DNA of 64,000 nucleotides from Erodium maritimum (taxonomy: Eukaryota; Streptophyta; Magnoliopsida; Geraniales; Geraniaceae), in contig OY997591.1 of assembly GCA_963921825.1 (NCBI GenBank), forward strand, positions 35,299,825-35,363,824, in the 5' to 3' direction. The notes under the pieces were generated by a model. The model searched no databases. It was given only the letters and a program-made list of their open reading frames with translations, and was not told the DNA's origin. Made by a program: the position numbers and the translations under genes. Numbering within the stretch: the stretch's first letter is position 1; every line of letters begins with the position of its first letter. Positions 44,060 to 55,092 of the stretch are shown here, in pieces.

Positions 44060-44270
44060 GAAATGTCTCAAATAAAAGCATTGCCATTCATTGCATTAAT
44101 TCTACAAAACATAAACGTCATTCATCCAAGTACCAACATTATTATCCAAAAAATAAAAACAAACACTACGCAACAAGCAGACTATTAATGAGACTATGAA
44201 CAATTTGTTGGTTTCGACCCATCCACTGTACGTAACAACATTGAAGGTTGAAGAACTCAACTAATACACC
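44060..44270. other. AT-rich spacer without gene
   Basis: Between the repeat array and the stop of the next minus-strand ORF. AT-rich, presumably the 3' flank of that ORF. No repeat or ORF supported. Confidence 0.4.
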
Positions 44271-44564
44271 TCAAATTAAAAGACCATTAATAATACGCTC
44301 GCAAACAGCTTTGTTCCCTTCCATCCATTCTACAAAACTCTTGAACCACGCTGTCTCCTCAACAGATTGAATGTCACCCTGAAACTGGTCTACCCAAGGA
44401 TGACCTTGTTCGAACCGGTTTTTTCCTTCCACTAGTAATTGGCGTTGAATCAACGGTATATTTATCTCACGCGCACGTCGCTCCATGTTGGCCAAGCGTT
44501 GATGATGTTCCTCCATGATTTGGTAGTATTGCTGCAACCACGCTGGTTGAGGTGCAAGTTCCAT
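44271..44564 (-). CDS. Small helical ORF at the array edge (97 aa)
   Basis: The ATG at 44564 is chosen because its context 'cagg-ATG-GAAC' matches the ORF at 43752 and because sequence upstream of about 44575 is LINE. The product begins 'MELAPQPAWLQQYYQIMEEH', followed by charged helical sequence ('LANMERRAREINIPLIQRQ') and an acidic/aromatic C-terminal third ('ETAWFKSFVEWMEGN'). Predicted soluble. No family recognised. The LINE fragment sits immediately upstream, so its original promoter has been displaced or removed and it may be silent. Confidence 0.45.
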   Translation of the reverse strand: MELAPQPAWLQQYYQIMEEHHQRLANMERRAREINIPLIQRQLLVEGKNRFEQGHPWVDQFQGDIQSVEETAWFKSFVEWMEGNKAVCERIINGLLI

Positions 44565-44589
44565 CCTGACACAAAGGAACCTCCAGGTT

Positions 44590-45873
44590 CTGAGCTTGAA
44601 TTTGAGAGAGGGCTTGAAAAGGTAATGAAGATAGATCAATACACACTTTTTTGCCAATTAAGAATCTGTTGGCAAAATGATTTTTAGCCAACACTTTAAT
44701 GTCTGCAGGATTTTGATAAGTTCTCCCACCATCCTGAATCAAGGATATTTTCCTTCTAGAAGAATTAAAGTTTGCAACCAGATGGAAGAATTTAGAGCAT
44801 CTGTCCCCTTCCTTAGACCATCTCAACCTTGCTTTCTGACACCACAATCTTGCTTGAAATTTTAACTTCTGAATGAGCTTTGCTTGGCATAATGCCCTCT
44901 GAGATTGTTCATCAGGACTCAAATCTCTATTTTCACTTAAGCCATCCAGTACATTGACCTCAGATTTGAACTCCTCAATTACATTATCCAATCAGCCAAA
45001 TGTATTGATATTCCAACCTCTATAGAAGGTTCTCAGAGCTTTTAACTTGTACCACAATCTATATGCAGGAGAACCACTAACTTTCAAGGCTTCCCAAAAA
45101 CTCTTAGTGTCTGAATAAAACATTGAATGTTTAGTCCAAACATTTATGAACTTGAAAGGCATTGGTCCCCAATCAACAACTGGATTGCTTAAAAATAAAG
45201 GCTTGTGATCAGAAATCCCTCTAGGCAAACAGGATTGAAGAAGGTTTGTAAATGTAGCTAGCAAATCAGGTTTGATCAGAAATCTATCTAATCTAGAGGC
45301 ACTTGTTCTATTATTGAACCAAGTGAATTTTCCCCCAACCAATGGCAGATCAACCAACACCAGATTATCTATAAACCCTCTGAAGTCTCTCATGCTTGCT
45401 TGAGAATACTGAGAACCAGACTTTTCAACAGGATCCAAAATAGCATTAAAATCCCCAGCCACAATTAGAATAGAGTGTAATTCAATAGCTTTCAATTCAA
45501 TTTCCCCCAAAAGATTTGCTCTTAAGGTCACTGAACAAGGAGCATAGACATTGATCACTGATAAACAACAATCAAGAGGCAAGTACTTACCAGACCAATA
45601 GAGAGCATGATCTTTAATGGTTGTTGAATGCATTTGAAACACCTCTTTGTTCCAGATTGTTATAATTCCACCAGAATTCCCAATAGCAGGAATATACACT
45701 GCCTCCCAAGTATGTTTTAAACCACAGCTGTCCAGAAAATAACAGGGAAGATTTGTCAGTTTGGACTCTTGAATAAGTACCATTGCAACCTGTTGCTTGC
45801 GACACAAGCAATTGAGAGCTCTTCTATTTTGAATAGAAGAGGCTCCCCTAATATTCCATGAGAGAATACTCAT
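44590..45873 (-). pseudogene. LINE ORF2: intact endonuclease domain, then stop and truncation
   Basis: 45873-44992 is an uninterrupted 293-residue frame with all expected EEP endonuclease motifs: 'SWNIRGA' (residues 5-11), 'IQESK' with the catalytic Glu36, 'INVYAP', 'GDFNAIL' and 'ISDHKPL'. A TGA at 44992-44994 follows 'NTFG'; the same frame continues as 'LDNVIEEFKSE', 'RWSKEGDRCSKFFH' and 'IQDGGRTYQN' and ends at about 44580 before RT. The domain would nick target DNA at T-rich sites. If expressed alone it would be a free endonuclease, but nothing indicates expression. Confidence 0.9.
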
Positions 45874-46097
45874 GGAGTGTAGAGTCTCTGAGTAGGTGGA
45901 GTTTGAATCAGAGAGTCAATCCTCTCTTCCTCAGCCTCCTCAAGGTCGCAGTAATCATCATCTGTATCTCCTTCCAAATCCACAGCTTGGTTGACTTCAT
46001 TCTCCAAATTATCAAACTGAGCAGCCACTAAGTCATCATTAATATAAGCTTTGAGACCTAAAGCTTTACAATAGCCCCAGTTTCCTGCACCATCTGA

Positions 46098-47912
46098 TCA
46101 GAAATTCTGCAGGTCCCTCTTACCCTTAGTGTTTTTAGCCAAATGTTGAGATTTAGGAATAGGAATTTTTGATCTTGACCTGGTATTATAAGCAGCTATT
46201 GTGCAAGCTCTCTTCTTCTTAGCTGTGGGACCCATAGGCTCAGCTAAATGAGGGGGATTAGTTTGTAAATTTGAGTTTGAAACTATGATTCCCCCCAAAA
46301 CCAAGTCTTTATGCTTAACAGGCTGTTCATTGGGCCCCTAAAGTGATGGAGGGGTTGTAGTCTCATTAATGTTATCAACTCCCAAAGTTTTCTTTTGTCC
46401 TTGTAGAACCTCTAGTGTCGCATCTGCAACAACCAGTAGATTAATTTGCCTTTCTTCAACAGTAATGGTAGCCGGAATAGTAATTTTTGAGCCTGTTTTT
46501 TCTTCTCCAAAAGTATCCAAAACTCTAAGAGATTCTTTGAGGGTTTCTGAGGAAGAAGAGAATTTAATAGTAGTATTTCTTGGTATAGAGAGGAGAGTAG
46601 AAGTCAAGACTTTATCCCCCAATGAATGCACAACCTCCTCCTGGATTACCCTAGTCTGCTCCTCCTCCACTAAATTCTCAACAACCTGTACAGAGCTAGT
46701 TTGTTGGAATGTTTCCAACACCTTAGAGACACCCAATACACACTCAGCTTCCACTTGTTGATCTGTCTGCTCCCTAGAAGTTGCCATTAAGTCAATAACT
46801 GAATCTGCCATCAATAAATCTCCCTGGGCACTAGATTGTTCCTTTTCTGAACTCTGAGACTCAGAACCTGATGAGGATGATGTCCAAATGATTGGAGGAT
46901 GATAATTAGGTAATGCTGAACTTTCTACTGAACACACCGTGACATTGCACAATTTTCCCTCCAATTCCAACCCTGTTTCCTTATAAACCTTTAAATATTC
47001 TTGAGAGTGAAGTAACACAAAAGCTACATCCATTATATGACCTGCAAGTGAGGAAGGATGAATTGCAACCAGTGTCCTCAAGTCTGAGGTTGTTGCTTCA
47101 AAGGTATATGTGCACCACCCCAAAATTGTTACCCCATGAATGGCTACCCATGTGAACTTACCTCCTTCCTTACAAAGATGGAATTTATCAACCAGAATGG
47201 TCATCCAAAACCTGAGCCAACCCGCATCTTCTTTCATTGCTTCCTTTTCCACTTGTTCATCTGGAAGAAAATCAGCACAAACCCTATTCCCCAAAGATTT
47301 GATGATTATCTCATTATCTCTTTCAGCTTAGAAATCTTCCATAATCTGTTCCATAAAGAAGTTCTTATGCAGTAAAGCCAAATGTCCTTTATCTAACAAT
47401 TTTCTCTGTTCTTCAACAACTCTAGCTTTGGGAAAAACTGTAGCTTCTTCCATAGGAGAGGGCCAAGGATCCTCCCCTTTCTTTTTCCAACTGTGATCTT
47501 GCATTCTCCCCCTGAAAACAGGTCTTCTATCCCAAGCTTTTGCCACAAAGAGTCTAAAACCTTTTAAAACATAACCATTGAAGATGTGCAGCCCTTTCTG
47601 AACTACTTCCAAGGTTTTGAAAGTTACAAACCCAAACCACTTCCCTCTCCAGTTTGGATTGCTAGGAGTCTCCACTTTGTCAATTTCTCCACATTCCTGA
47701 AAGAGATTTTGCAACCAAATACAAGAGGTTCTAGGAGGGAGGTTGTGAACAAATAACCTCCTATTCCCCACCACCTCAGTAACCCCAGGATTGATCTCTT
47801 CCAATAGTTGAGTCTGAGAATGTACAATCACTGATTTGAGTCTTCTTTGCTCCTCCCCTCCACGAAGTATTTCGAAACCCGGAGGCGGCCCAGTAGCAGA
47901 TGAAGAAGCCAT
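46098..47912 (-). pseudogene. LINE ORF1 with RRM domain, two nonsense codons
   Basis: A single frame of about 605 codons starting 'MASSSATGPPPGFEIL'. Residues about 50-125 form an RNA-recognition motif ('RRLFVHNLP', 'GEIDKVETP', 'GKWFGFVTF'). The middle region is similar to other plant LINE ORF1 proteins ('KFTWVAIHGV', 'LGWCTYTFE'), followed by a Ser/Glu-rich disordered part and a basic end ('KKKRACTIAAYNTRSRSK'). TAA at 47328-47330 and TAG at 46338-46340 interrupt it without frameshifts. ORF1 protein coats LINE RNA. No CCHC knuckle was seen. Confidence 0.88.
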
Positions 47913-48644
47913 TCAGTTGACCAATGCTCCTCTACCCAGAAACTCTGTAAACACCAATAGAGAGAAATGAAACTAACTTTATCTTGATCCACAGTGGTTC
48001 GGAAGCCAATAGCTTAGGATCCCATGAACACTACACCGTGAGGAAAAGGTTGATCTTCACCAAACCATTGTCATACTGTTGACGAAGAAGAACTCCGAAG
48101 AGGATGAAGTGTAAACATTGTAGCTCACTGTAGCTCTAGAGAGAGTTTTCTCCTATACACACTTGACTTATTTCTCTAGAGGTATTTTCCTTAACGCCTG
48201 AGAAAGAACCAAGGTCTTGAAAAACATTGAGGACCGACTAGTTCCAAACATGCGCAGCCGAAGATGACATTAGAAAATATAAACTCGATTAATCACTCGT
48301 TAACGTTAAATTGAAATTTAATCTTATGTACGATCTCTAGTAAAATACTATAAAACAAAAGACACGTGAGTAGCATATCGTACGAGCGAGAATCGTGTAA
48401 TTACTATAAAATCTTATGATAATTATTTATTGTTGTGAAACACACGTGGCGTGTTTAGGTGGCCACCACCCTTACATGATCAACATATAGCAATGACATG
48501 ACAATGAATCATCTCATAACCTTAACTATATGGTACTATATATATATATATATATGATATTTTTGTAATCCTTTCCTAAGTTTTCAAAATGATGTAATAC
48601 TTTCTTTTATGAAAGGATATGGATCCCAACTATGGGTCACGTAT
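47913..48644. other. LINE 5' leader and AT-rich flank with (TA)n
   Basis: 47913-48200 is probably the LINE's 5' untranslated/promoter region. 48200-48644 shows no gene; a (TA)n microsatellite lies at about 48536-48555. The last 9 bp (48645-48653) are the left TSD of the next element. Confidence 0.5.
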
Positions 48645-48653
48645 TTGCAAAAA

Positions 48654-49963
48654 GGGTAAATTACCTTTGACTACCCCAAACTATACGCGTTTAACGGTTG
48701 CCTACCCCAATGTTTACTCGTAACAATCACTTACCCCGTACTAACCATTTGTAACGACGTTGGTACCTCCCATCCATTTTTCCATCTGTTCACTGTTCAT
48801 TCTTTCAAAAATCCCAAAAATACCCTTACTGTTCAATATTTTGAAAAATCAAAAATTAAAAAACATAAAAACACAACCTACACACACCCTTCTCTCTCAA
48901 CCACTCGTCACAACTCCCTTTCTCTCTCAACATTTCGTCCCAAACCCTAGCTTCAAGACTCGCTGCCACCACCTCCCCCTCTCCCTCGCCGGCTATCTCC
49001 ATCAGCCCATGTCAGATCTGTGCTCCACTACGAATCTGGCCTTCGTGGGAGAGGTCGATAATACTGAATCAAACCAGAGATTCAAATCAACTCGACTCGA
49101 CCTCACCCTCTCTCTTGGCCCGACCCATACCCTGTCTTTCTCTCTCAGATTGGCCCCTCAACCATGTCGTGGGAGAGGTCGCGTGTAGATCCGGAGCCAA
49201 TCAAGCGGTGAAGATCGAGATAGAGAGAAAACAAAGACTGGGCCGGCGAGTATTTGATTTGTGGGTTAGGGATTTGAAGATTTGGGGGAAGACGAAGTCG
49301 TGGCCGGCGAGATAGGGGCGACGATCTGCACCTCAGGCTGTTTCCGGCGACTGTTGGTTCGTGGTTGTGGCTGGAGAAGAAGGGTTTGGGAGAAGACGAA
49401 GTGTTTTTTATTTTCTATTTTTGCAAATATGTAAATTATATATTATTAAAAATAACAAATTTACAAAAAATTATATATAAATTAATTATTTGATAACTAA
49501 TTTATATATAACCAGTTTTAAGTTTCTGTTTTTCTTAATAAATTATTTTTTTTAGAAAAGAAATAAACAAAAATAAATAAAAATTTAAAAAAAAAAGAAT
49601 TTAAAGAAAAAAAAGAAATTAAATAATTTGGTGTTTTAAAAATTGAAATAATTTAAATCAGATTTTAAAACTAATATAAGAATTTTTTTTATTTATTTTT
49701 AATTAAATTAAAGAATATTGATACATATTTCAAAATATTTCATTCATTTAACAGATTTGAGGTTAGTGAGGGTGTGAGAATGTAAATTCGAATAACAGTT
49801 AAGGGTATTTCGGTCATTCTACAAAAAAAATAACAGACATGGATGGAAAGGGGGTAACGTCGTTACTAAACGTTAGTACGGGGTAGGTGATTGTTACGAG
49901 TAAACATTGGGGTAGTCAACCGTTAAACGCGTATAGTTCGGGGTAGTCAAACGTAATTTACCC
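48654..49963. mobile_element. Non-autonomous Mutator-like element (1,310 bp), possible Pack-MULE
   Basis: Terminal inverted repeats of about 125 bp: 48654-48780 starts 'gggtaaattacctttgacta' and pairs with 49839-49963, which ends 'caaacgtaatttaccc', with about 90 percent matching by eye. Nine-bp flanks TTGCAAAAA (48645-48653) and TTGCTAAAA (49964-49972) differ at one base. Long TIRs plus a 9-bp TSD are hallmarks of Mutator-superfamily elements. The interior (about 48880-49400) is GC-richer and gene-like, with 'ctccctcgccggctatctcc', then an AT-rich half. No transposase. ORFs 48760-49188 and 49115-49315 show no domain. Confidence 0.85.
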
Positions 49964-49972
49964 TTGCTAAAA

Positions 49973-50350
49973 TGCTGGCGACTTATGTATTTTTGATTGC
50001 GCGTCGACACACACAATCTTAAGAGACATGAAATATTTCTCTTATCTAATCTTGGTTGAAGCAAATGTTAACACTATTATGGGTACTGAAAATTTGATGG
50101 AAAGCTCCGAAAGAGCTACCTTGATATTAGAAAATGGAACAAGGTTAAATACCCATAATGTTGTATATGCAAGTAGATCTAGCATAAATGTACTTTGCTT
50201 CAAGGATATTCGTAGCAACGGATATCATGTCGAGACCATAAGTGAAAATGAAACTAAGTTTCCCTGTATCACTTTTAATAAGTGTGGTGAAAAGCGTGTA
50301 CTTGAAAAATTACAGGTTCTATCATCATGTTTGTATTATACAACCATAAG
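49973..50350 (+). pseudogene. Copia protease-region remnant of a different lineage
   Basis: The frame from 50028 contains 'MGTENLMESSERATLILENG', 'VVYASRSSINVLCFKDIRSN' and 'YHVETISENETKF'. These resemble the protease-to-pre-integrase stretch of another plant copia group ('LPNGT', 'NLLSFKDIR.NGYHIET'). It is unlike the 1,688-bp-LTR family. The frame runs on artefactually into the gypsy LTR, which begins at 50351 and cuts this element. Only ~100 residues remain. Confidence 0.75.
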
Positions 50351-51244
50351 TGTAAGAACCACTTCCGGTCAACGCCAGTCAAATCGGCAAAAAACAGGAA
50401 AATTTAAAAAATTTAGACAGACACTTAAATGAACCTAAATTTGACCCCGAGGGTCATACCGGACTTAAGTTGAACCCGATATCGACCAAAGTGAGTTCTG
50501 GGGGACTCAGGGCAACTTTCTGACCAATTTGGGAAAGGTTGACTTTTTGTTGGAAAAGTCAACCGAGCGACGTTTTGGTCCATTCGAGGTCCGTTTTAGA
50601 CCCAAAAAGCTTAGCCGTCATCACATCGGTCTTAGTTGAGCTGTTTCCTTGTAGCTAGTGCAGTTTCGTAATTTCTTGGAAAAAGTGCCCGTTCGGGGCC
50701 TAAGACGTCCGAATTTCGCGAATCTGACTGAAAAATATCTAGAAGATACTTTTTAAAAGGATTGGGACCCACTTGCCACTTGTCACACAAGTGGTGGTGT
50801 TAGGTTTTGGACAAGACAAGGGAAGACTACCTAAAGGGGGGTTCGGCCATGGGGTTTCAAAAAGAGAAAAAATAGAGTTTTTAGAGAGAGAAAAGAAGAG
50901 AGAAGGAGAGAAAAGAGAAGAGAGGTTTTAGGGTTTTGGTGTTTCTCGATCATCCGGCCGGTGGATCGTCTCAACGATAGAAGAACCGAGTTCCCATCGT
51001 CATTCTCTACGGTGAGCAACTATTCGATTTTCGTTTTGTTAAGTTTAAAAGTTAGGGTTTGGGTTAAAACTAGTAGTTTATGGTTGAGTTGAGGTGTGGG
51101 GTTCGTTGGAGACGTTTTGGAGCGAAGTTTTATCGTTTTCCAGTGACCGAAGGTTCGGGGGAGCTCCGGCCAACGTGTATGGTGGCTGGCCGGACGTGTA
51201 GGGTGGTTGGCCGGAGCTAGGACCGGCCACCACCATGGTGGACC

Positions 51245-52932
51245 TGTTGGGTCTCGAGGTAGGGTTGGAGATGAACCAACTCGCAGCGGAAAATCAAGGA
51301 AAACCAAGAGACGATTAAAACCATGAAACAACTAACAAAGAATGGATTCACAAGAGAAAAATTCAGCACTAGTTCTTACCAAAACAAGAACACCGGGTAA
51401 CGAATGATTGGCTTGAGTCTCCAAGACGCCTACGTATCCACATGGGAATGAAAACCACGCAGTTCTTCTCTTTGAGGACTCAAGAACACAAAAATAGAGG
51501 TGTGAACTAGCCAAACCCGAAATTGCCATGGAGAGCAGAGAGAAGTTGTGTATCCTATTCTTGTCTTGTGTTTGTTATGTTGAAAAAATATTAATTAAAC
51601 ATAACAAACCACATACTTGTCCAACTAAAGGCATGGGACAGGCATGGTGACAAGTAAGGTCTAAATAGGACAAAGTATGGCAAGACAAGATTGGGTTAGG
51701 TGGTGAATCACAAACACCTTAATCCTTGTCTTGCTTACTTAGTACTAATTAATCAAGACTTGATTAATTAGTTCCATGTGCCTTGGTTGCATGGGCCTTT
51801 CATGGGCCTCTTGGAACATGGCCCGTGGCCATTTCCAACGAGGTCCTGTGATTCGCTCATCACCTCAAAGCCTTCCATACCGGAAATGTCCAACATTACC
51901 CGACGCGATCAATCCCAAGACTCCGAGCCTTATCTCGATCCGTAAAGTCCTATTCACTTACGGGCACATGACCCACAACCCAGTTTTGGTCATGGCCCGA
52001 GACAACTCTCTTTTGGCCATTCTCCATAAATGTGTCAATGAGTTTCATCCTCCGGTGTGACCCTTAGGTTTATGCATGTCAATAGATCAACGTAAAATCC
52101 CATTTTACTTGATCCTATTTAAGTGGCAACTAACGAAACTTTAGTATTGCTTGACACTGCATAACGAATCGACCCTGTCGATTCTAACCTTTCCGTCATC
52201 CCTGTCATTATCCTTTTATCTCCGATATCCTGATTGAGATAAGGCATAGAGCCGTCATCCTTATTATTCTCAATCAATGTTCCTTGATATGTGAGATGAC
52301 TAAAGATATGATACCCAGTATCATGCGCATGGCCATGCTATTCTTTCAGTCACTCTCGATCAAGCGGCCGAGAACCGATATCTTTCTCATACCTCAGTAT
52401 GAGGGATAAATCCCTTAGCCGTCTTTCGTGTCACTCATGTAGCCCGTCCCCAAGCCAATCCTGGCCGTTATGGAAGCCCTGTTACGGACAACGTTAGGCT
52501 CAGGTCAAACTCAGTTGTTGACTACATAGCGATCACAAAGACTCCTTGGTCTAAGGATACATGACAAGCTACGACACTGAATATGTTCATGACTTAATCT
52601 ATGACACATATTCAGGGCGGGTCGTCCAATATCATGTCCCACATGATATCTATGATCAGACTCCGGAATCCCATTCCAATGACTAACAGAACGTAAGCCA
52701 TAAAGAGCCATCTTTCATACTAGTCACTTCTAATGAAGCTTTGTTGACTAGGGACCCATCGAGTATGATCTATCTAAATCTATGGTTCTATTCGCATGGT
52801 GGGCATAGATCAGAGCACACATCGATATATTACTCCAACACATAAGTAATATAAAGCCGTTTTGATTTTATTGCTAACGATGATATATACATTTGGACAT
52901 TTAGGATTGAACTATGGGCACTAAGACTAACA
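51245..52932 (-). mobile_element. Copia solo LTR, 1,688 bp, TSD GGACC
   Basis: Runs TGTTGGGTCTCGAGG to CTAAGACTAACA with GGACC at 51240-51244 and 52933-52937. Removing it plus one TSD restores 'ggtggaccggcccaaaccgg', exactly the uninterrupted sequence in the 3' LTR at 61503-61522. Same family as 34700-43153 and slightly diverged from it. No internal region remains. Confidence 0.97.
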
Positions 52933-53768
52933 GGACCGGCCCAAACCGGCCCTAGCCACACACGGTCAAGGATGGCTGGGTGGGGCCCACATGCTCGGAT
53001 ATTCGGGTTTCGTGTTCGGGTGGTTTAGGACGTTGCCCAAGTAGTTAATCCACACCCGGAACGAATTTTGAAATTAAATTGTGAAAGTTGTAATTGACGG
53101 GTTTAGAAACTTTAAACGCGAATTAAATTCCTCGGAATTCGGAAATTGGTTACGTCGAGTGCATAGGAACCCTTGAATTATTCTAAGACCTTGGAAACGA
53201 AAACGGGAATTTTCGGAGCCCCGGAAGGACATTTTCCAATCCCGGGCAGATTCGCCAGGTCGGGCGAAACGGGCCTTTCCGGGTCCATTATCGACAATGT
53301 CGAGTAATTGGGAAGTTTGGGAGAGATCGACATTGTCGGGGTTACATTTGGGCGTCAAGTTTATTAAAATTCAGTTTATGCCTGCGAACTTAAAAGTGTT
53401 TTAAATTGTGTTCTTATTAGATCGTGCCACCGACAGAGGAAAGGGAAAGCTAGGCAAGTGATCTTGATCACGCCAGAGCTTAGTTGTGAGCTTTTGGGGA
53501 AAGCATACGAGGTAGGGAAAAGTAGCCGGATCTCGGCCCTGCTAGGGAAAGTTAACAGTAGAACTGCATGTGACACTTGGGTGTTGTGGGTTAAGTAAGT
53601 TGATCGACAATAGAAAGGCAGGCGACCCGGGTGGTGTCGTATGATACGGGAACGTATCGAACAGTAGAAATGCATGTGACACTTAGTAGTGTCGTAGGAG
53701 CAGTGAACTTATTGATATTATAATTACTGGAGGCATTTGATTATACCCGGAGGTTGATTGTTTAGTTT

Positions 53769-54200
53769 GTGTCTTGGGTGGCCATGAGTGCCCGTGGGGT
53801 TGTTAAACTCGTACTTTACTGTTTGTGTGTCTTGGGTGGCCATGAGTGCCCGTGGGGTTGTTAAACCCGTACTTTACTTTTGGTGTGTCTTGGGTGGCCA
53901 TGATTGCCGTGGGGTTGTTAAACCCGTACTTTACTGTTGGTGTGTCTTGGGTGGCCATGATGCCTGTGGGGTTGTTAAACCCGTACTTTACTATTGGTGT
54001 GTCTTGGGTGGCCATGAGTGCCTGTGGGGTTGTTAGACCCGTACTTTACTGTTGGTGTGTCTTGGGTGGCCTTAGTGCCCGTGGGGTTGTTAAACCCGTA
54101 CTTTACTGTTGGTGTGTCTTGGGGGGCCATGAGTGCCCGTGGGGTTGTTTAACCCGTGTTTCACTGTTGGTGTCTTGGGTGGCCATGAGTGCTTGTGGAG
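53769..54200. repeat. 58-bp tandem array in gypsy A 5' LTR
   Basis: About seven units of 'gtgtcttgggtggccatgag' + 'tgcccgtggggttgttaaac' + 'ccgtactttactgttg', period ~58 bp (slightly shorter where bases are lost). Equivalent degenerate units stand at 1-360. ORFs 53788-54235 are repeat shadows. Confidence 0.9.
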
Positions 54201-54279
54201 TGTTTAACCGGTGTTGTTGTTGTTGTTGTTGTTGAACCTTGCTTGTGATTGTGATTGTGGTTACCCGAGGTTGGAGTGT

Positions 54280-54500
54280 GACAGGTCGACAGCCTGATCC
54301 GACTTCATGTCGAGAAAAGTGCGACAGGTCGACCGCCTGATCCAACCGTCGTGTTGGGAAAAGTGGGACAGGTCGACAGCCTGATCCGATTGGGTGTCGG
54401 GAAAAGTGCGACAGGTCGACCGCCTGATCCAACCGGCGTGTTGGGAAAAGTGCGACAGGTCGGCCGCCTGATCCAACCGTCGTGTTGGGAAAAGCGCGTG
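54280..54500. repeat. 47-bp tandem array in gypsy A 5' LTR
   Basis: Five units of 'gacaggtcgac(a/c)gcctgatcc' followed by a variable '(aacc/gatt)gtcgtgttgggaaaagtg'. Alternate units differ in a regular way, so a two-unit higher-order pattern is visible. Related inverse fragments occur around 4805-4835. Confidence 0.85.
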
Positions 54501-54782
54501 GGGACTGAGTAGCTGGAGTGCGATCCTTTGCGATCTTGTTTGGTGTGCGATCCTTTGTGATCTTGGGTGTTGCGTGGTTATCTTTCGTGTCTTTGTAGGA
54601 AGTCGCAATCGTTGTGTCGGGTCTACATTACGTGTCCGAGTGTTGAGTCGGTTGAGGAAAGTAACAATTGTGTGTCAGTCGGGTTACTTGAGTTGGGGAC
54701 AGTAGTTCCCGGTGTTGGGTTTGTTGTTGGTGTTACTGGCATTATTCTGCTAAGTATGTCGTATCAGTCTGTTATCCGTGGT

Positions 54783-54820
54783 GGTGAGCGAACGCTCACC
54801 CCTATCTGCTTTTCCTACAG
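54783..54820 (+). promoter_or_regulatory. LTR hairpin/acceptor module (gypsy A 5' LTR)
   Basis: GGTGAGCG-AA-CGCTCACC (54783-54800) followed by 'ctgcttttcctacag'. Identical hairpin to 943-960, while surrounding LTR sequence differs at many positions, implying constraint. Confidence 0.45.
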
Positions 54821-55080
54821 GTACTGGTCGCGGAACGGACTAGGTGAGCTCTCGAAGCTTGAAGAGCTAGGAGCGGGAGTCCGGGTTTCCTTTTTGAGTC
54901 TAGCGACGCACGCCTTGTATTTTGTCCGCTGGTTGGGATGTACTTTTGAGTTGTAAATTATTATTTTGATTAACTAAATGGTGGTTTTAAAGTGATTTAT
55001 TTAAAAGGTTTGAAAATGTTTTATTGTCTTAAACGTTCGCGTTCCGTGTTCGGTTCTACTGAATTTGGGGCGTGATAGCT

Positions 55081-55092
55081 TGGTATCAGAGC
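55081..55092 (+). other. tRNA-Met primer-binding site of gypsy A
   Basis: tggtatcagagc, three bases after the LTR end; perfect match to the initiator-Met tRNA end. The following leader 'tcgaggtttcacacctcgga' has an inverted repeat (cgaggt / acctcg). Confidence 0.93.

Larger units (their letters stand above)
44575..48200 (-). mobile_element. L1-type LINE with 5' end but no RT (3'-truncated)
   Basis: On minus: a 5' untranslated region (about 48200-47913), ORF1 (47912-46098), spacer, and ORF2 endonuclease (45873) up to 'LEVP' near 44580. There the sequence switches to the 5' flank of the ORF at 44271. RT, zinc finger, RNase H and poly(A) are absent. LINE copies usually lose the 5' end; losing the 3' end points to a later deletion or to another element inserting there. 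The 5' boundary is approximate. Confidence 0.85.
50351..55077 (+). mobile_element. Gypsy A 5' LTR (with nested copia solo LTR)
   Basis: Starts TGTAAGAACCACTTCCGG; ends ggggcgtgata (CA mutated to TA). It includes a GA-rich tract (50870-50935), a 58-bp array (53769-54200), a (TTG)n tract (54211-54234), a 47-bp array (54280-54500) and the hairpin/acceptor module (54783-54820). The first ~890 bp match the 3' LTR at 60639-61509 closely, with scattered substitutions and small indels. Small ORFs are shadows. Confidence 0.9.

Noticed and set aside
48760-49315. Possible host gene (142 and 66 aa ORFs).
   Set aside because: Starts within the TIR of a non-autonomous Mutator-like element; no recognised domain. 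Treated as possible captured fragment only.
53788-54235. Cys/Val-rich repeated peptide ORFs.
   Set aside because: 58-bp LTR tandem array read in several frames; frame changes between units.
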